Positions 1-8,302 of a stretch of DNA of 64,000 nucleotides are shown here, one piece after another. This DNA comes from CAYOSF01 sp964406605 (lineage in GTDB: Bacteria > Chloroflexota > Dehalococcoidia > DSTF01 > RBG-16-68-14). The position numbers and the translations under genes were made by a program. A model generated the notes under the pieces. It was not told where the DNA came from. It made no database searches and saw nothing but the letters and a program-made list of their open reading frames with translations. The stretch spans positions 186,001 through 250,000 of the forward strand of contig CAYOSF010000003.1 in NCBI GenBank assembly GCA_964406605.1, read 5' to 3'. Positions within the stretch are counted from its first letter, which is position 1. The number at the start of each line of letters is the position of its first letter.

Positions 1-845
1 GGGCCTTCGGCAACGATATCCAGCAGGCGGCGGCGAGCGTCGTGCGGGTGGCGAACGCCGGCATGGAGCGGGCGCTGCGGGTGATCTCGGTAGAGCGCGG
101 ACACGATCCGCGACGCTTCACGCTGGTCGCGTTCGGCGGCGCCGGGCCCCTCCACGCCTGCGATCTCGCCGAGGCGCTGGGCATCCCACGGGTGCTGGTG
201 CCGCCCTTCCCCGGCGTGTTGTCGGCGTTCGGCATGGCCGCGGCGCCGGTGACGAACGACCAGGTGCAGGCCTTCCTTGAGCCGGTGCCCGCGGGGGGCC
301 GGGGAGCCTTCGCGAGCCGGCTGGATCGGGCGTTTCGGCGGCTGGAGACGCGCGCCGGGCGGGAGCTGTCGGGCCAGGGCTACCGGCGGGGCGTCGGTCT
401 GCGGCGCGCGCTGGACTTGCGCTACGCCGGCCAATCGTACGAGCTGACCGTGCCTGTCGCCTCGACGGCGGGCGGCTGTGGCCCGGGCCGGTTCCTGCCC
501 GCGTTCCACCGTGCCCACCGGCGGCGCTACGGCCACGCCGACGCGTCGCGCGAGGTCGAGGTGGTCGCCGTGCGCCTGCGGGCCGAGGTGCGCGGCGCGC
601 CGGTGCGGCTCTCGCAGGTCTCGAAAGGCGGTGGCGATGCGAAGGGGGCGCGGGTCGAGCGCCGCGAGGTGTGGTTCGGTCGCAACAGATCAACGTGGGT
701 CTATGATCGCGAGGACCTCCGGGCAGGCGACCGGCTGCGCGGCCCGGCCGTGGTGCTGCAGCTAGACGCGACTACCGCCGTGCCGCCTGGCTGGCGGGGT
801 GTGGTCGACGGTGTGGGGAACCTCGTCTTGGAGGCAACGCGGTGA
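1..845 (+). CDS. hyuA: Hydantoinase/oxoprolinase A subunit, C-terminal part (5' cut by window)
   Basis: The reading frame is open from base 3 and ends at 845, so this is the C-terminal ~280 residues of a HyuA/HydA-type protein (usually ~650-700 aa). Visible family blocks are VANAGMERALRVISVERGHDP and the glycine-rich LVAFGGAGPLHA segment, followed by the C-terminal beta-rich half with LRYAGQSYEL. The family carries out ATP-dependent or ATP-independent opening of cyclic amides (hydantoin, 5-oxoproline) together with a B subunit, and the B gene follows directly with a 4-base GTGA overlap, so translation is probably coupled. Substrate cannot be told from sequence; acetone carboxylase-like roles are also possible. 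Confidence 0.93.
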   Translation, partial: AFGNDIQQAAASVVRVANAGMERALRVISVERGHDPRRFTLVAFGGAGPLHACDLAEALGIPRVLVPPFPGVLSAFGMAAAPVTNDQVQAFLEPVPAGGRGAFASRLDRAFRRLETRAGRELSGQGYRRGVGLRRALDLRYAGQSYELTVPVASTAGGCGPGRFLPAFHRAHRRRYGHADASREVEVVAVRLRAEVRGAPVRLSQVSKGGGDAKGARVERREVWFGRNRSTWVYDREDLRAGDRLRGPAVVLQLDATTAVPPGWRGVVDGVGNLVLEATR

Positions 846-2479
846 AGAGGCGCGCGGAAGTCGATCCGACCGCTCTAGCCGTATTCGATGCGCTCTTCGC
901 CTCGGTGGCGGAGGAGATGGGCGTCACGCTGGGCCGGACGGCGCACTCTCCCAACATCAAGGAGCGGCGTGACTACTCGTGCGCCCTGTTCGACTCGGCA
1001 GGGAAGCTCGTCGCCCAGGCGGCTCACATACCAGTCCATCTGGGCGCGATGCCCCTGGCCGTGGAGGCGGCCCTGCCCCTGGCCCCGTTCGCGCCCGGCG
1101 ATGTCGTGATCCTCAACGACCCGTACCTGGGCGGTACGCACCTGCCGGACGTCACGCTCGTCTCGCCTGTCTTCTGGGGGCGGGGCCCGAGGCGGGAGTT
1201 GGTGGGCTTCGTCGTCAGCCGGGCCCACCACGCCGACGTGGGCGGGTCGGCGCCAGGCTCGATGCCTCTCGCGACGGATCTCTATCAGGAGGGCGTGGTC
1301 ATTCCGCCGTTGCGGCTGGTGCGCCGGGGCCGGCGGAATCGGGAAGTGTTGTCGTTGCTGCTCCGCAACGTGCGAACGCCGGACGAGCGGCTCGGCGACC
1401 TGGACGCGCAGCTCGCCGCCCAGCGGACGGGCGAGGCGCGGCTCCTGGAGCTGGTCGTGCGGTACGGACGGCGCGAGATAGGGCGCCAGATGGCAGATCT
1501 CCAGGACTACGCCGAACGGCTCACGCGCGCTGCCATCGCGCACATCCCCGATGGCTCCTACACGTTCGAGGACGTGCTGGACGACGACGGCCTGAGTGAT
1601 GAGCCCGTGCCGATCCGTCTCCGACTGACGGTGCGCGGCCGGCGTCTCCACTTCGATTTCACGGGCAGCGCGCGTGAGCGTCCGAGCTCGGTCAACGCGG
1701 TCGCCGCGGTCACCCGCTCCGCCGTCTACTACGTGGTGCGCTGCCTGCTGGAGGAGGGCGCGCCCACCAACGACGGTTGCCTGCGCCCGGTAGGCTTCAC
1801 CCTGCCGGAGGGCAGCGTAGTCAACGCTCGGCCGCCACGGGCCGTCTCCGCGGGCAACGTGGAGACCTCTCAGCGCATCGTCGATGTGGTGCTCGGGGCG
1901 CTGGCGAAGGCCGTGGGAGGTCGTATCCCGGCCGCCAGCGCCGGAACGATGAACAACGTCAGCATCGGCGGCTTCGACGCCGAGCGAAGCAGACCGTTCG
2001 CCTACTATGAGACGCTCGGCGGCGGGTCGGGCGCGGGTCCCTCCGGCGACGGTCTGTCGGCCGTTCACACTCATATGACCAACACCATGAACACGCCAAC
2101 CGAGGCGCTGGAACTGAGCTACCCCGTGCGGGTGCAGGAGTACGCGGTGCGGCGGGGCGCCGGAGGCCGCGGCCGCCGTCGCGGCGGCCACGGCCTGGTG
2201 CGCCAGTACGAGTTCCTGACGCCGGTTCACGTCACCATCGTGAGCGAGCGCCGGAAGCGCGGCCCCTGGGGCTTGCGCGGTGGCGCACCCGGTGCCGCCG
2301 GTCGTGACGTGCTCGCCGAACCGAACGGGCGACGCCGTAGGCTGCCTTCGAAGGTCGAGTTGGCGGCGCCGGCCGGCGCCTGCTTGCGCATCGAGACGCC
2401 GGGCGGTGGTGGCTGGGGTCCCAGCGCCTGGGGGAACCGGCGCACGCGAGAGCGAAAGCCGCGGCGACGCACGGAATAG
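842..2479 (+). CDS. hyuB: Hydantoinase/oxoprolinase B subunit
   Basis: 545 aa with a GTG start inside the stop of the A subunit. Family signatures are the N-terminal GRTAHSPNIKERRDYSCALFD, the HIPVHLGAMPLAVEAAL stretch, ILNDPYLGGTHLPDVT and the SRAHHADVGG motif whose histidines and aspartates are the likely metal or active-site residues, then ETLGGGSGAGPSGDG and HTHMTNTMNTP near residue 400. Full length for the family (about 520-600 aa). It should work in the cytoplasm as the partner of the preceding A subunit in hydrolysis of a cyclic amide such as hydantoin or 5-oxoproline. The last ~30 residues are Arg-rich and poorly conserved in appearance. Confidence 0.95.
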   Translation: MKRRAEVDPTALAVFDALFASVAEEMGVTLGRTAHSPNIKERRDYSCALFDSAGKLVAQAAHIPVHLGAMPLAVEAALPLAPFAPGDVVILNDPYLGGTHLPDVTLVSPVFWGRGPRRELVGFVVSRAHHADVGGSAPGSMPLATDLYQEGVVIPPLRLVRRGRRNREVLSLLLRNVRTPDERLGDLDAQLAAQRTGEARLLELVVRYGRREIGRQMADLQDYAERLTRAAIAHIPDGSYTFEDVLDDDGLSDEPVPIRLRLTVRGRRLHFDFTGSARERPSSVNAVAAVTRSAVYYVVRCLLEEGAPTNDGCLRPVGFTLPEGSVVNARPPRAVSAGNVETSQRIVDVVLGALAKAVGGRIPAASAGTMNNVSIGGFDAERSRPFAYYETLGGGSGAGPSGDGLSAVHTHMTNTMNTPTEALELSYPVRVQEYAVRRGAGGRGRRRGGHGLVRQYEFLTPVHVTIVSERRKRGPWGLRGGAPGAAGRDVLAEPNGRRRRLPSKVELAAPAGACLRIETPGGGGWGPSAWGNRRTRERKPRRRTE

Positions 2480-2582
2480 GAATCGACGATGGTATTCCGA
2501 ACCTCCGCCGGGCGCCCCTGACGAGCCGAGCCAGTGCTTTTCTGACAGGCATCGGGTAGAATGGGGGGTACGGACGATCCCC

Positions 2583-2999
2583 ATGCCTGACGATAAGATC
2601 GAGCGCGAGATCGAGGACATCCTCAGCCGGCTCGATGATTTCGTGCCGGAGGAGACGGTCGCCGATCGTATGCGGCGGCGTTCCTCGGGTGCGGCGGCGG
2701 CCTTCGGTCGGGCGATCATCGCGCCCCTGGCAGGCATCTCGCTGCGTCACGTGATGCTCACGGCGCTGATCCTCGTCATCGTCGGGTTTCTCGGCATGAG
2801 GATACATCCTCTCTTCGGCAGGTGGGTGCTCGTGGGCGGAGTGATCCTGCTTCTCACCTCCTTCGCTCTGTCCCTCTTCAGTCGCGGGCCGACGAAGACG
2901 GAGAAGCGATGGCGCGGCCAACCCTTGGAGCTGAATGAGCCGAGTCTGGGCGACAGGTTGCGGGCCTGGCTCCAGTCCAAGCGCCGCCCACGATACTGA
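2583..2999 (+). CDS. Small two-helix membrane protein, unknown function
   Basis: 138 aa from the ATG that follows a TAGAAT -10-like hexamer at 2557-2562; a longer frame upstream exists but runs through the hyuB end and is not needed. The N-terminus is acidic/charged (DDKIEREIEDILSRLDDFVPEE), residues ~55-105 form two hydrophobic helices (HVMLTALILVIVGFLGMRI and VLVGGVILLLTSFALSLF), and the tail is basic with a terminal RRPRY. I recognise the layout from uncharacterised Chloroflexota proteins but know no function. Its last 65 bases overlap the longest form of the next gene. Confidence 0.75.
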   Translation: MPDDKIEREIEDILSRLDDFVPEETVADRMRRRSSGAAAAFGRAIIAPLAGISLRHVMLTALILVIVGFLGMRIHPLFGRWVLVGGVILLLTSFALSLFSRGPTKTEKRWRGQPLELNEPSLGDRLRAWLQSKRRPRY

Positions 3000-4317
3000 C
3001 CCGCCCGGAGCCTCAGCCCTGAACAAGCCCCGACGCCCGGTTCTCGGCGCCATCGTGATTCTTTGCGCGGCGCTTCTCGCCTGCACCGGCGGCGGTAGCC
3101 CCGCACCGGCCCCCACAGCGACTCCGCCGCCGACAGCCTCCCCGCAGCCGACACCGACCCAGGTCGACCTCGGCTCGCCCGAACCGGAAGGCGAGCGCAT
3201 CCTGGAGCACGTCCGCGTGCTTTCGGAGCAGATCGGCCCACGGGTGGCCGGCTCGCCGGAGGAGGAGGAAGCCGTCGCGTACGCCCGGGAGCAGTTCGAG
3301 CAATGGGGCTACGACGTGGAAGTCCAGTCGTTCGTGGCGGCCGGCCCTGATAGGTTGCGCTTCGCCACCCTGACGGTGGAGAAGCCCGAAGCGCGAGAGC
3401 TTCTCGCCGTGGCGTTCGAGGGGAGTGCCTCGGGCGAGGTGCGTGGCCCGCTGGTGGACGCGGGCGGCGGGAGTGAGGAGGAGGTCCCGCCCGAGACCGC
3501 CGGAGCCGTGGTGCTTGTTCAGCGAGGGGACGTGCCCTTCTCGGACATGGTGGACCGTGCGCGACAGGCCGGCGCGGCCGCCGTCTTGGTGGCCAACCGA
3601 GAGCCCGGCCGGTTTTCGGGAGAACTCGATCCGCCATCGGATCTGCCCGTCGTCAACATCGATCAAGCGGACGGGGATCTGCTGCGGGAGTTGCTGGAGG
3701 GCGGGCCGGTGCAGGTCGATCTGAACGTGAGGGCGGAAGTCACCGCCCACAACGTCATCGCGCGGCCTGAGTCCGGTGAGTGCCGTACCCTGAGCGGCGC
3801 CCATCACGACTCCGTTCCCTGGTCGCCGGGAGCAAACGACAACGCCTCCGGCTCCGGGGTGGTGCTGGAGCTGGCGCGGGCCGCGTCGGCCGCCGACCTT
3901 TCCGACAATTGCTTCGTGCTCTTTGGGGCGGAGGAACTGGGTCTGTTGGGCAGCGATTACTTCGTCTCCCACTTGACCGTGGAAGAGCGAGACGAGCTGG
4001 ATGTCTTCTTCAACTACGACATGGCAGGCGGCCGCGTTCGACCGATGGTGGCGGCCGACCAGCGGTTCCTCGCCAGGACAGGAACGATCGCGGCGGAGAT
4101 GGGCCTCGACGTCGAACTGAGCTCCCAACCGTACGATGTGCCCAGCGATCAACGCACCTTCCTGGATGCCGGCATCGTCTCCTTCGTGCTGCATACTCCG
4201 GACTACGATCTCATGCATACGCCGGACGATACACTGGCAAACCTGGACCCGGGCTCCATCGATGTGGTGGCAGCGCTGGGCTTCGCCCTTCTCGGGGAAG
4301 CCTCCCTCGGACCCTAG
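2935..4317 (+). CDS. Secreted M28-family zinc aminopeptidase with PA domain
   Basis: The mature protein has a protease-associated (PA) domain (residues ~170-270) and a C-terminal M28 catalytic domain: SGAHHDSVPW, GANDNASGSGVVLELARA, the FGAEELGLLGSDYF catalytic Glu block, NYDMAGG and HTPDYDLMHTPDDT supply the two-zinc ligands seen in aminopeptidase Y/Q-type enzymes. A lipoprotein signal lies at residues 29-50 (NKPRRP, hydrophobic run, LLAC lipobox), so the enzyme is probably anchored outside the membrane and trims peptides there. Start is uncertain: the ATG used here leaves 28 residues before the signal, whereas a CTG at 3019 preceded by GGAG would put the signal at the N-terminus. Confidence 0.93.
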   Translation: MSRVWATGCGPGSSPSAAHDTDPPGASALNKPRRPVLGAIVILCAALLACTGGGSPAPAPTATPPPTASPQPTPTQVDLGSPEPEGERILEHVRVLSEQIGPRVAGSPEEEEAVAYAREQFEQWGYDVEVQSFVAAGPDRLRFATLTVEKPEARELLAVAFEGSASGEVRGPLVDAGGGSEEEVPPETAGAVVLVQRGDVPFSDMVDRARQAGAAAVLVANREPGRFSGELDPPSDLPVVNIDQADGDLLRELLEGGPVQVDLNVRAEVTAHNVIARPESGECRTLSGAHHDSVPWSPGANDNASGSGVVLELARAASAADLSDNCFVLFGAEELGLLGSDYFVSHLTVEERDELDVFFNYDMAGGRVRPMVAADQRFLARTGTIAAEMGLDVELSSQPYDVPSDQRTFLDAGIVSFVLHTPDYDLMHTPDDTLANLDPGSIDVVAALGFALLGEASLGP

Positions 4318-4394
4318 ACCTGCCGGTCGAGGTCGGGGTTGCCTCCCCTGCCGGGGTGAGGTACCATCCTCGCGACCCCGCCCTCAACGGAGGT

Positions 4395-4979
4395 ATGTTG
4401 GACGCCCGTCACCGGCTGATCTTGCCCTTGCTCCTGCTTCTGGCCGCAGGCCTGCTGGCAGTCGCCTGCGGCGGCTCCGGCGACGACTCGGAGCCGCCCG
4501 AGCTGAGCCGGATCCCAACCGCCACGCTGCCCAACCCGCTGCCGGAGCCGCTGATCGTGAGGGGCACCCCCGCGCCGGCGCAAGGGACCACCTATACCGT
4601 TCAGGCCGGTGACAGCCCAGCGTCTATTGCCGAGCAGTTCGGCATCACGACGGAAGCGATCATGGAGGCCAACGGCATTACGGATCCGACGGGGCTGTAC
4701 GTGGGCCAGGTGCTGGTCATCCCCGGTGCCTCCTCGGGCCCCGAAGGGACGCCGGCCGCGACGGCGGAGCCCGTCCCGACCTCTGAGCCGCAACTTCAGC
4801 CCACGGAGGAGCCGCAGCAACCGGCCGAAGGCCAGGTCTACATCGTTCAGGAGGGCGACATTCCGGAGACGATCGCGGCGCAGTTCGGCATTACCGCGGA
4901 CGCGCTGATGGTGGCCAACGGCATCACTGACCCGACGTCCCTCTACATCGGCCAGGAGCTGATCATACCGGCGCCGTAG
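4395..4979 (+). CDS. LysM-repeat lipoprotein
   Basis: 194 aa, ATG preceded by CGGAGGT. A lipoprotein signal (LILPLLLLLAAGLLAVACGG) is followed by a Pro/Ser linker and two LysM domains of about 43 residues (YTVQAGDSPASIAEQFGI...GLYVGQVLVIP and YIVQEGDIPETIAAQFGI...SLYIGQELIIP) separated by a Thr/Pro/Glu-rich linker. LysM domains bind N-acetylglucosamine polymers, which fits a cell-wall anchored surface protein. A TACCAT hexamer about 20 bases upstream of the start may be its -10 box. No catalytic domain is attached. Confidence 0.9.
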   Translation: MLDARHRLILPLLLLLAAGLLAVACGGSGDDSEPPELSRIPTATLPNPLPEPLIVRGTPAPAQGTTYTVQAGDSPASIAEQFGITTEAIMEANGITDPTGLYVGQVLVIPGASSGPEGTPAATAEPVPTSEPQLQPTEEPQQPAEGQVYIVQEGDIPETIAAQFGITADALMVANGITDPTSLYIGQELIIPAP

Positions 4980-5051
4980 ACGGCGCATCGCATCGGGCGG
5001 CGATCGGTTACCTGGCCCCCTCCGCGCGGCCAGGCCGGCACCCGCAGAACG

Positions 5052-5057
5052 GTATAC
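5052..5057 (+). promoter_or_regulatory. -10 box TATACT giving a probably leaderless start at 5065
   Basis: TATACT ends eight bases before the GTG at 5065, so transcription would begin at or next to the first codon. There is no Shine-Dalgarno sequence in the gap. No convincing -35 hexamer is seen 16-18 bases upstream. Confidence 0.5.
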
Positions 5058-5064
5058 TGCTTGG

Positions 5065-5289
5065 GTGGACGCCCAGCGACGGGAGGAGTACCGTCAGGCC
5101 TATCAAGCCTGGCACGAGCAGCTCCAGGCTCTTCATCGAGTGTTGCTGGAGGGCGAGGCGATGGAGCCGCCCAAGCTGAAGGGCCTCCTCGGTCGCGAAG
5201 CGCGAGCGAAGGAGCGCTACGACGCTGCCCGGCTGGCTCTGCTGGGCCTGGAAGAAGCCCCTCTGGGTGATCCCTCTGCGAATGCCTGA
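5065..5289 (+). CDS. Small charged helical protein, unknown function
   Basis: 74 aa with a GTG start. The sequence (RREEYRQAYQAWHEQLQ... ARAKERYDAARLALLGLEE) is almost wholly amphipathic helix with alternating acidic and basic residues, suggesting a helical hairpin. No metal-binding or enzymatic motif is present. It is retained as a gene because of strong third-codon GC bias, its own -10 box and the absence of a competing frame. Confidence 0.65.
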   Translation: MDAQRREEYRQAYQAWHEQLQALHRVLLEGEAMEPPKLKGLLGREARAKERYDAARLALLGLEEAPLGDPSANA

Positions 5290-5316
5290 TGGATTGGATG
5301 TGCACGAGCCGCTCTC

Positions 5317-6192
5317 GTGCACGATGTCGGCGTGAGTACGGAGGGAACGACAAGAAGCGTGGAAGCAGCCCCGCCGGATTCCGTGACCAAGGGAATGAGC
5401 GGCGTTCGGCGGCTCCTGCCGCCCGCCCTGCGCTACGGCAGGTCGCTCGGCATGGGTGCGGCGTTCGCCGTGGCGTGGACGCCGTGCGTCGGCCCCATCC
5501 TGGGCGCGGTACTGACGCTGGCCGCCGCCTCGTCGACCGTGGTGCAGGGGGCGTTTCTGCTCCTTGCCTGGTCGCTCGGGCTCGGGGTGCCGTTCCTCAT
5601 CGCGGCTCTCATGCTGGGGCAGGTGATGCGCGGGATCAAGAAGATCGGGCCGCTCATGCCCGTGATCGAGGTGGTGGCCGGCCTGCTGGTGATCGTTATC
5701 GGTGCTCTCATCTTCCTCGACGAGTTCACACTCTTCAACCAGTACTTCACCGGCGGCGTGGACAACGTGACTGGCACTGAGGAAGGGCTGACCGGCGTTA
5801 GCGTCGGCGGTCCCCTGGGCTTCTCGGTGGCGTTCGCCGCCGGTGTTATCGCGTTCCTCTCGCCCTGCACGCTGCCGCTTGTCCCGGTCTACCTGGCGCA
5901 CCTGGCCGGCGTCTCGACGGAGGCCGCAGCGGGCCGCGAGCGCGGGCTCACCTTCAGGCACTCGCTGGCCTTCGGCTTCGGGTTCTCGCTTGTCTTCGTG
6001 GCGCTGGGCGCCTCGGTGGGGGCGGTCGGCTACGTCGTCCGCGATAACCTGCCGACGATAGAGAAGATCGCGGGCGCGCTGCTCATCGCGCTCGGGCTGA
6101 ACTTGATCGGGATACTGCGCATCCCCTGGCTCTATCGCACTTACCAGATCGAGTTCCCGAGCAGCTCCTCCGGCGGCGCCGAGACGACGTAG
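5317..6192 (+). CDS. CcdA-like thiol-electron transporter with its two halves in permuted order
   Basis: 291 aa, six predicted membrane helices. CcdA/DsbD-beta proteins carry electrons from cytoplasmic thioredoxin to extracytoplasmic thiol proteins through one Cys in each of two inverted three-helix repeats. Normally the SPCxLPLxP repeat comes first and the WTPCxGPI repeat second. Here WTPCVGPILGAVLTLAA (Cys57) comes first, with the typical end of the second repeat (LLVIVIGALIFLDEF), and FLSPCTLPLVPVYLAHLAGVS (Cys184) plus the usual end of the first repeat (GILRIPWLYR) comes second. The protein then stops after a short Ser/Gly tail. Both Cys are retained. It may be a real circular permutation or a fusion left from tandem copies. 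The membrane-anchored DsbA-like protein at 33152 is a possible client. Confidence 0.85.
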   Translation: MHDVGVSTEGTTRSVEAAPPDSVTKGMSGVRRLLPPALRYGRSLGMGAAFAVAWTPCVGPILGAVLTLAAASSTVVQGAFLLLAWSLGLGVPFLIAALMLGQVMRGIKKIGPLMPVIEVVAGLLVIVIGALIFLDEFTLFNQYFTGGVDNVTGTEEGLTGVSVGGPLGFSVAFAAGVIAFLSPCTLPLVPVYLAHLAGVSTEAAAGRERGLTFRHSLAFGFGFSLVFVALGASVGAVGYVVRDNLPTIEKIAGALLIALGLNLIGILRIPWLYRTYQIEFPSSSSGGAETT

Positions 6193-6231
6193 GGGCCCTC
6201 TTCGCCGCCTGCGCCCGCACTATTGCCTGGC

Positions 6232-6255
6232 GTAGGCGAGGCCTTCAGCCTCGCC
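6232..6255. repeat. 24-bp palindromic repeat, copy 1 of 2
   Basis: An imperfect palindrome with arms GGCGAGGC and GCCTCGCC around TTCA, identical base for base to 15115-15138. It sits in the gap between the CcdA-like gene and the LuxR-type gene. Confidence 0.7.
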
Positions 6256-6316
6256 GGACCTCACTCCCGCCCTGGGTAGTGTAATTCGCGCCCGATCATC
6301 GTAAGCTGTACTTGCT

Positions 6317-7651
6317 ATGGGCAGGCGCGGGCGGCCGCCGCATCCCGACATCCTCACTCCGCGCGAGTGGGAGGTGCTCGCGCTTCTACGCGACGGACTG
6401 AGCAACCCTGAGATCGCGGAGCGGCTGGGCATCACCCGGGACGGCGTGAAGTACCATGTCTCGGAGATCCTGGGCAAGCTGGGCCTGGCCAGCCGGGAGG
6501 AAGCCGCGGCGTGGCGTCCGGAGGAGCGCCCGTGGTGGCAGGTCGCTCTAGGTCAGCTCGGTGCTGTCTTGCACAGAACCAACGTGTCCTGGCTCGCGCC
6601 CGCGACCACCGGAGTCGTAGTTGCACTTGTCATCGCGGGCATCACGCTGATGGTGTGGGGCCTCGTGCGGACCGGTGGGAATGGCGACGGCATGCCAGGC
6701 AACGCTGGCGTCGTGGCGCGGGCGACGGATCAGACGACCGCCACAGGTGAGCCCACGAGCGCGCAGCCCGAACTGCCATTCGAGATTCTCGGGCCCCTCG
6801 ATCGGCAAACGGCGCTGAGTACTGAAAACCTGGGCATGGTGGCGTACTTTATCCTCGATCTGCCTACGGGCGAGTTCTACGTCATTAGGTCTGCGGTCCC
6901 AGACATCAATGTAGGCCGCCCCCGCTCCGTGCACTGGCTGGATGATGAGACCTTACTCCTTGAGATGTGGCGGGCTCCATCTGATGTCCTGACGCCCACG
7001 GATGTGGTCTCCGGCTACCGAGTTCGTCTTGACGGTTCCGCCATCGTTACCCCTGCTACCCCGGCGACGCCGCCCGATTGGCCCGCGGGTGTCCTCTCGC
7101 CGGACAGTGCATGGACGGCGATGCTGGTTGAAGCTCGCTTCGATGGGACCGCCGATGAGGCGTTCGGCACTTTGCTGGTGGGTCGCCCGAACGAGGATCC
7201 ATCCTATCGCCTGACCACCACGTCAACGAGCGGCTGGACGTGGTGGCAACCGGCCTGGTCGCCCACTGGCAACCTGCTTGCGTTCACCGGCAACGTTTGC
7301 CGGGGCTTCGACCTGTCCGTCTTCGACCCCGAACACGGGGAACTACGGAACCTTACGGCCTCGCTAGAGAACCAGGTGTTCAGATTCTCCTGGCGACCGG
7401 ATGGTTTCTCGCTGGTGGCAAGCGTATACCGGACCGAACAGCAGTCATCAACACTGCAACTCATAGACCTGGCGACGGGCTCCACGCAGACGTTGCTTGA
7501 GGGCGTTGGATTCGGCCTGCCTCAGCCGCTCGAGTGGAATCCATCCGGGGATCGGCTCTTGTTCAACTTCTTCTACGGTGGGTGGTGCGAAGAGGTGGGA
7601 CTAGACGTTCCGACGCCTCCGCCGACCAGGCTCGAGATCCTCAGCCAATAG
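6317..7651 (+). CDS. Membrane-anchored LuxR-type HTH protein with PD40/WD40-like sensor
   Basis: 444 aa. Residues 13-67 form a GerE/LuxR DNA-binding domain (LTPREWEVLALLRDGLSNPEIAERLGI...VKYHVSEILGKLG). One membrane helix follows at about 94-117, and the rest (about 320 aa) is an extracytoplasmic region with TolB/PD40-like beta-propeller blades (SWRPDGFSLVAS, AWSPTGNLLAF, EWNPSGDRLLFNF). The layout suggests a one-component membrane regulator that senses something outside and binds DNA inside. The target promoter cannot be read from the sequence. The next propeller gene (8303) is nearby, so the two may be related in function. Confidence 0.85.
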   Translation: MGRRGRPPHPDILTPREWEVLALLRDGLSNPEIAERLGITRDGVKYHVSEILGKLGLASREEAAAWRPEERPWWQVALGQLGAVLHRTNVSWLAPATTGVVVALVIAGITLMVWGLVRTGGNGDGMPGNAGVVARATDQTTATGEPTSAQPELPFEILGPLDRQTALSTENLGMVAYFILDLPTGEFYVIRSAVPDINVGRPRSVHWLDDETLLLEMWRAPSDVLTPTDVVSGYRVRLDGSAIVTPATPATPPDWPAGVLSPDSAWTAMLVEARFDGTADEAFGTLLVGRPNEDPSYRLTTTSTSGWTWWQPAWSPTGNLLAFTGNVCRGFDLSVFDPEHGELRNLTASLENQVFRFSWRPDGFSLVASVYRTEQQSSTLQLIDLATGSTQTLLEGVGFGLPQPLEWNPSGDRLLFNFFYGGWCEEVGLDVPTPPPTRLEILSQ

Positions 7652-7762
7652 CCTGCCTTCCTTGCGCGACAGCTAGCCGGATCGCCCATACACAATTCCT
7701 GGAACACAAGTCTCGCCGCCAGCGCATGGCGCACGACGTCCGTCCGGCCACCTTTGCGCCGA

Positions 7763-8171
7763 CCGCGGGTGCGTGTTTCAATACGCCTGCCCGCGGCCCC
7801 TCGGCGGGGCGGCGATGCTGCCTCAAGGAGTCCGGTGCGCGCCCGAGCGGGTACGCGATGTCAAGTAGTCCCGCCATATCGACACTCGATCGCGAGCGCA
7901 CGTTCCAGGCGCTGGAGTCGGAGCGCTTCGACCTGGTCGTGATCGGGGGCGGTATCACCGGAGCGGGCCTGGCCTGTAAGGCGGCGCTGAGCGGACTCTC
8001 GGTGGCGCTGCTGGAGGCCGACGACTTCGCCTCCGGCACGTCAGGCCGCTCGTCCAAGCTGAGCCACGGCGGCCTGCGCTACCTGGCGTTGGGAGACGTC
8101 GGGCTGGTGCGCGAGACGGCGCTGGAGCGCAAAGTGATCTACCGGCTGGCCCCCCATCTGGCCGAGCGACG
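7763..8171 (+). repeat. Direct duplication of the glpD 5' region, copy 1 (409 bp)
   Basis: Identical to 10531-10944 apart from one five-base length difference about 30 bases in. Includes the upstream region and the first 314 bases of glpD. Divergence at the right end is abrupt after GAGCGACG. Confidence 0.9.
7858..8171 (+). pseudogene. Truncated 5' fragment of glpD
   Basis: Encodes the first ~105 residues of glycerol-3-phosphate dehydrogenase (FAD-binding VVIGGGITGAGLACKAALSG, then SGRSSKLSHGGLRYL), identical to the intact gene at 10631. After 8171 the frame continues into unrelated sequence (RRCRLQPACCF...) to a stop at 8427. It lacks the substrate-binding and C-terminal domains and cannot be active. 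It may still be expressed because the upstream region is also duplicated. Confidence 0.85.
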
Positions 8172-8302
8172 ACGTTGCCGGCTCCAGCCCGCATGCTGCT
8201 TCATCACCGGACTGCTGCTGTTGTGGTCACAGATTCGTGGGTGGCCACGGCGGTCTCTGTCCGTAGCTCGCGGTGGTCGGCGTGAGGTATGCTGTTTCCG
8301 TC

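Noticed and set aside
875..2737. Long antisense frame (620 aa) across hyuB
   Set aside because: Arg/His/Pro-rich shadow of a well-conserved gene; no motif and no start signals.
7770..7790. GTGTTTCAATACGC looked like the end of a CRISPR repeat
   Set aside because: It occurs only twice in the window, 2.77 kb apart, as part of the glpD 5' duplication; there are no spacers and no cas genes.
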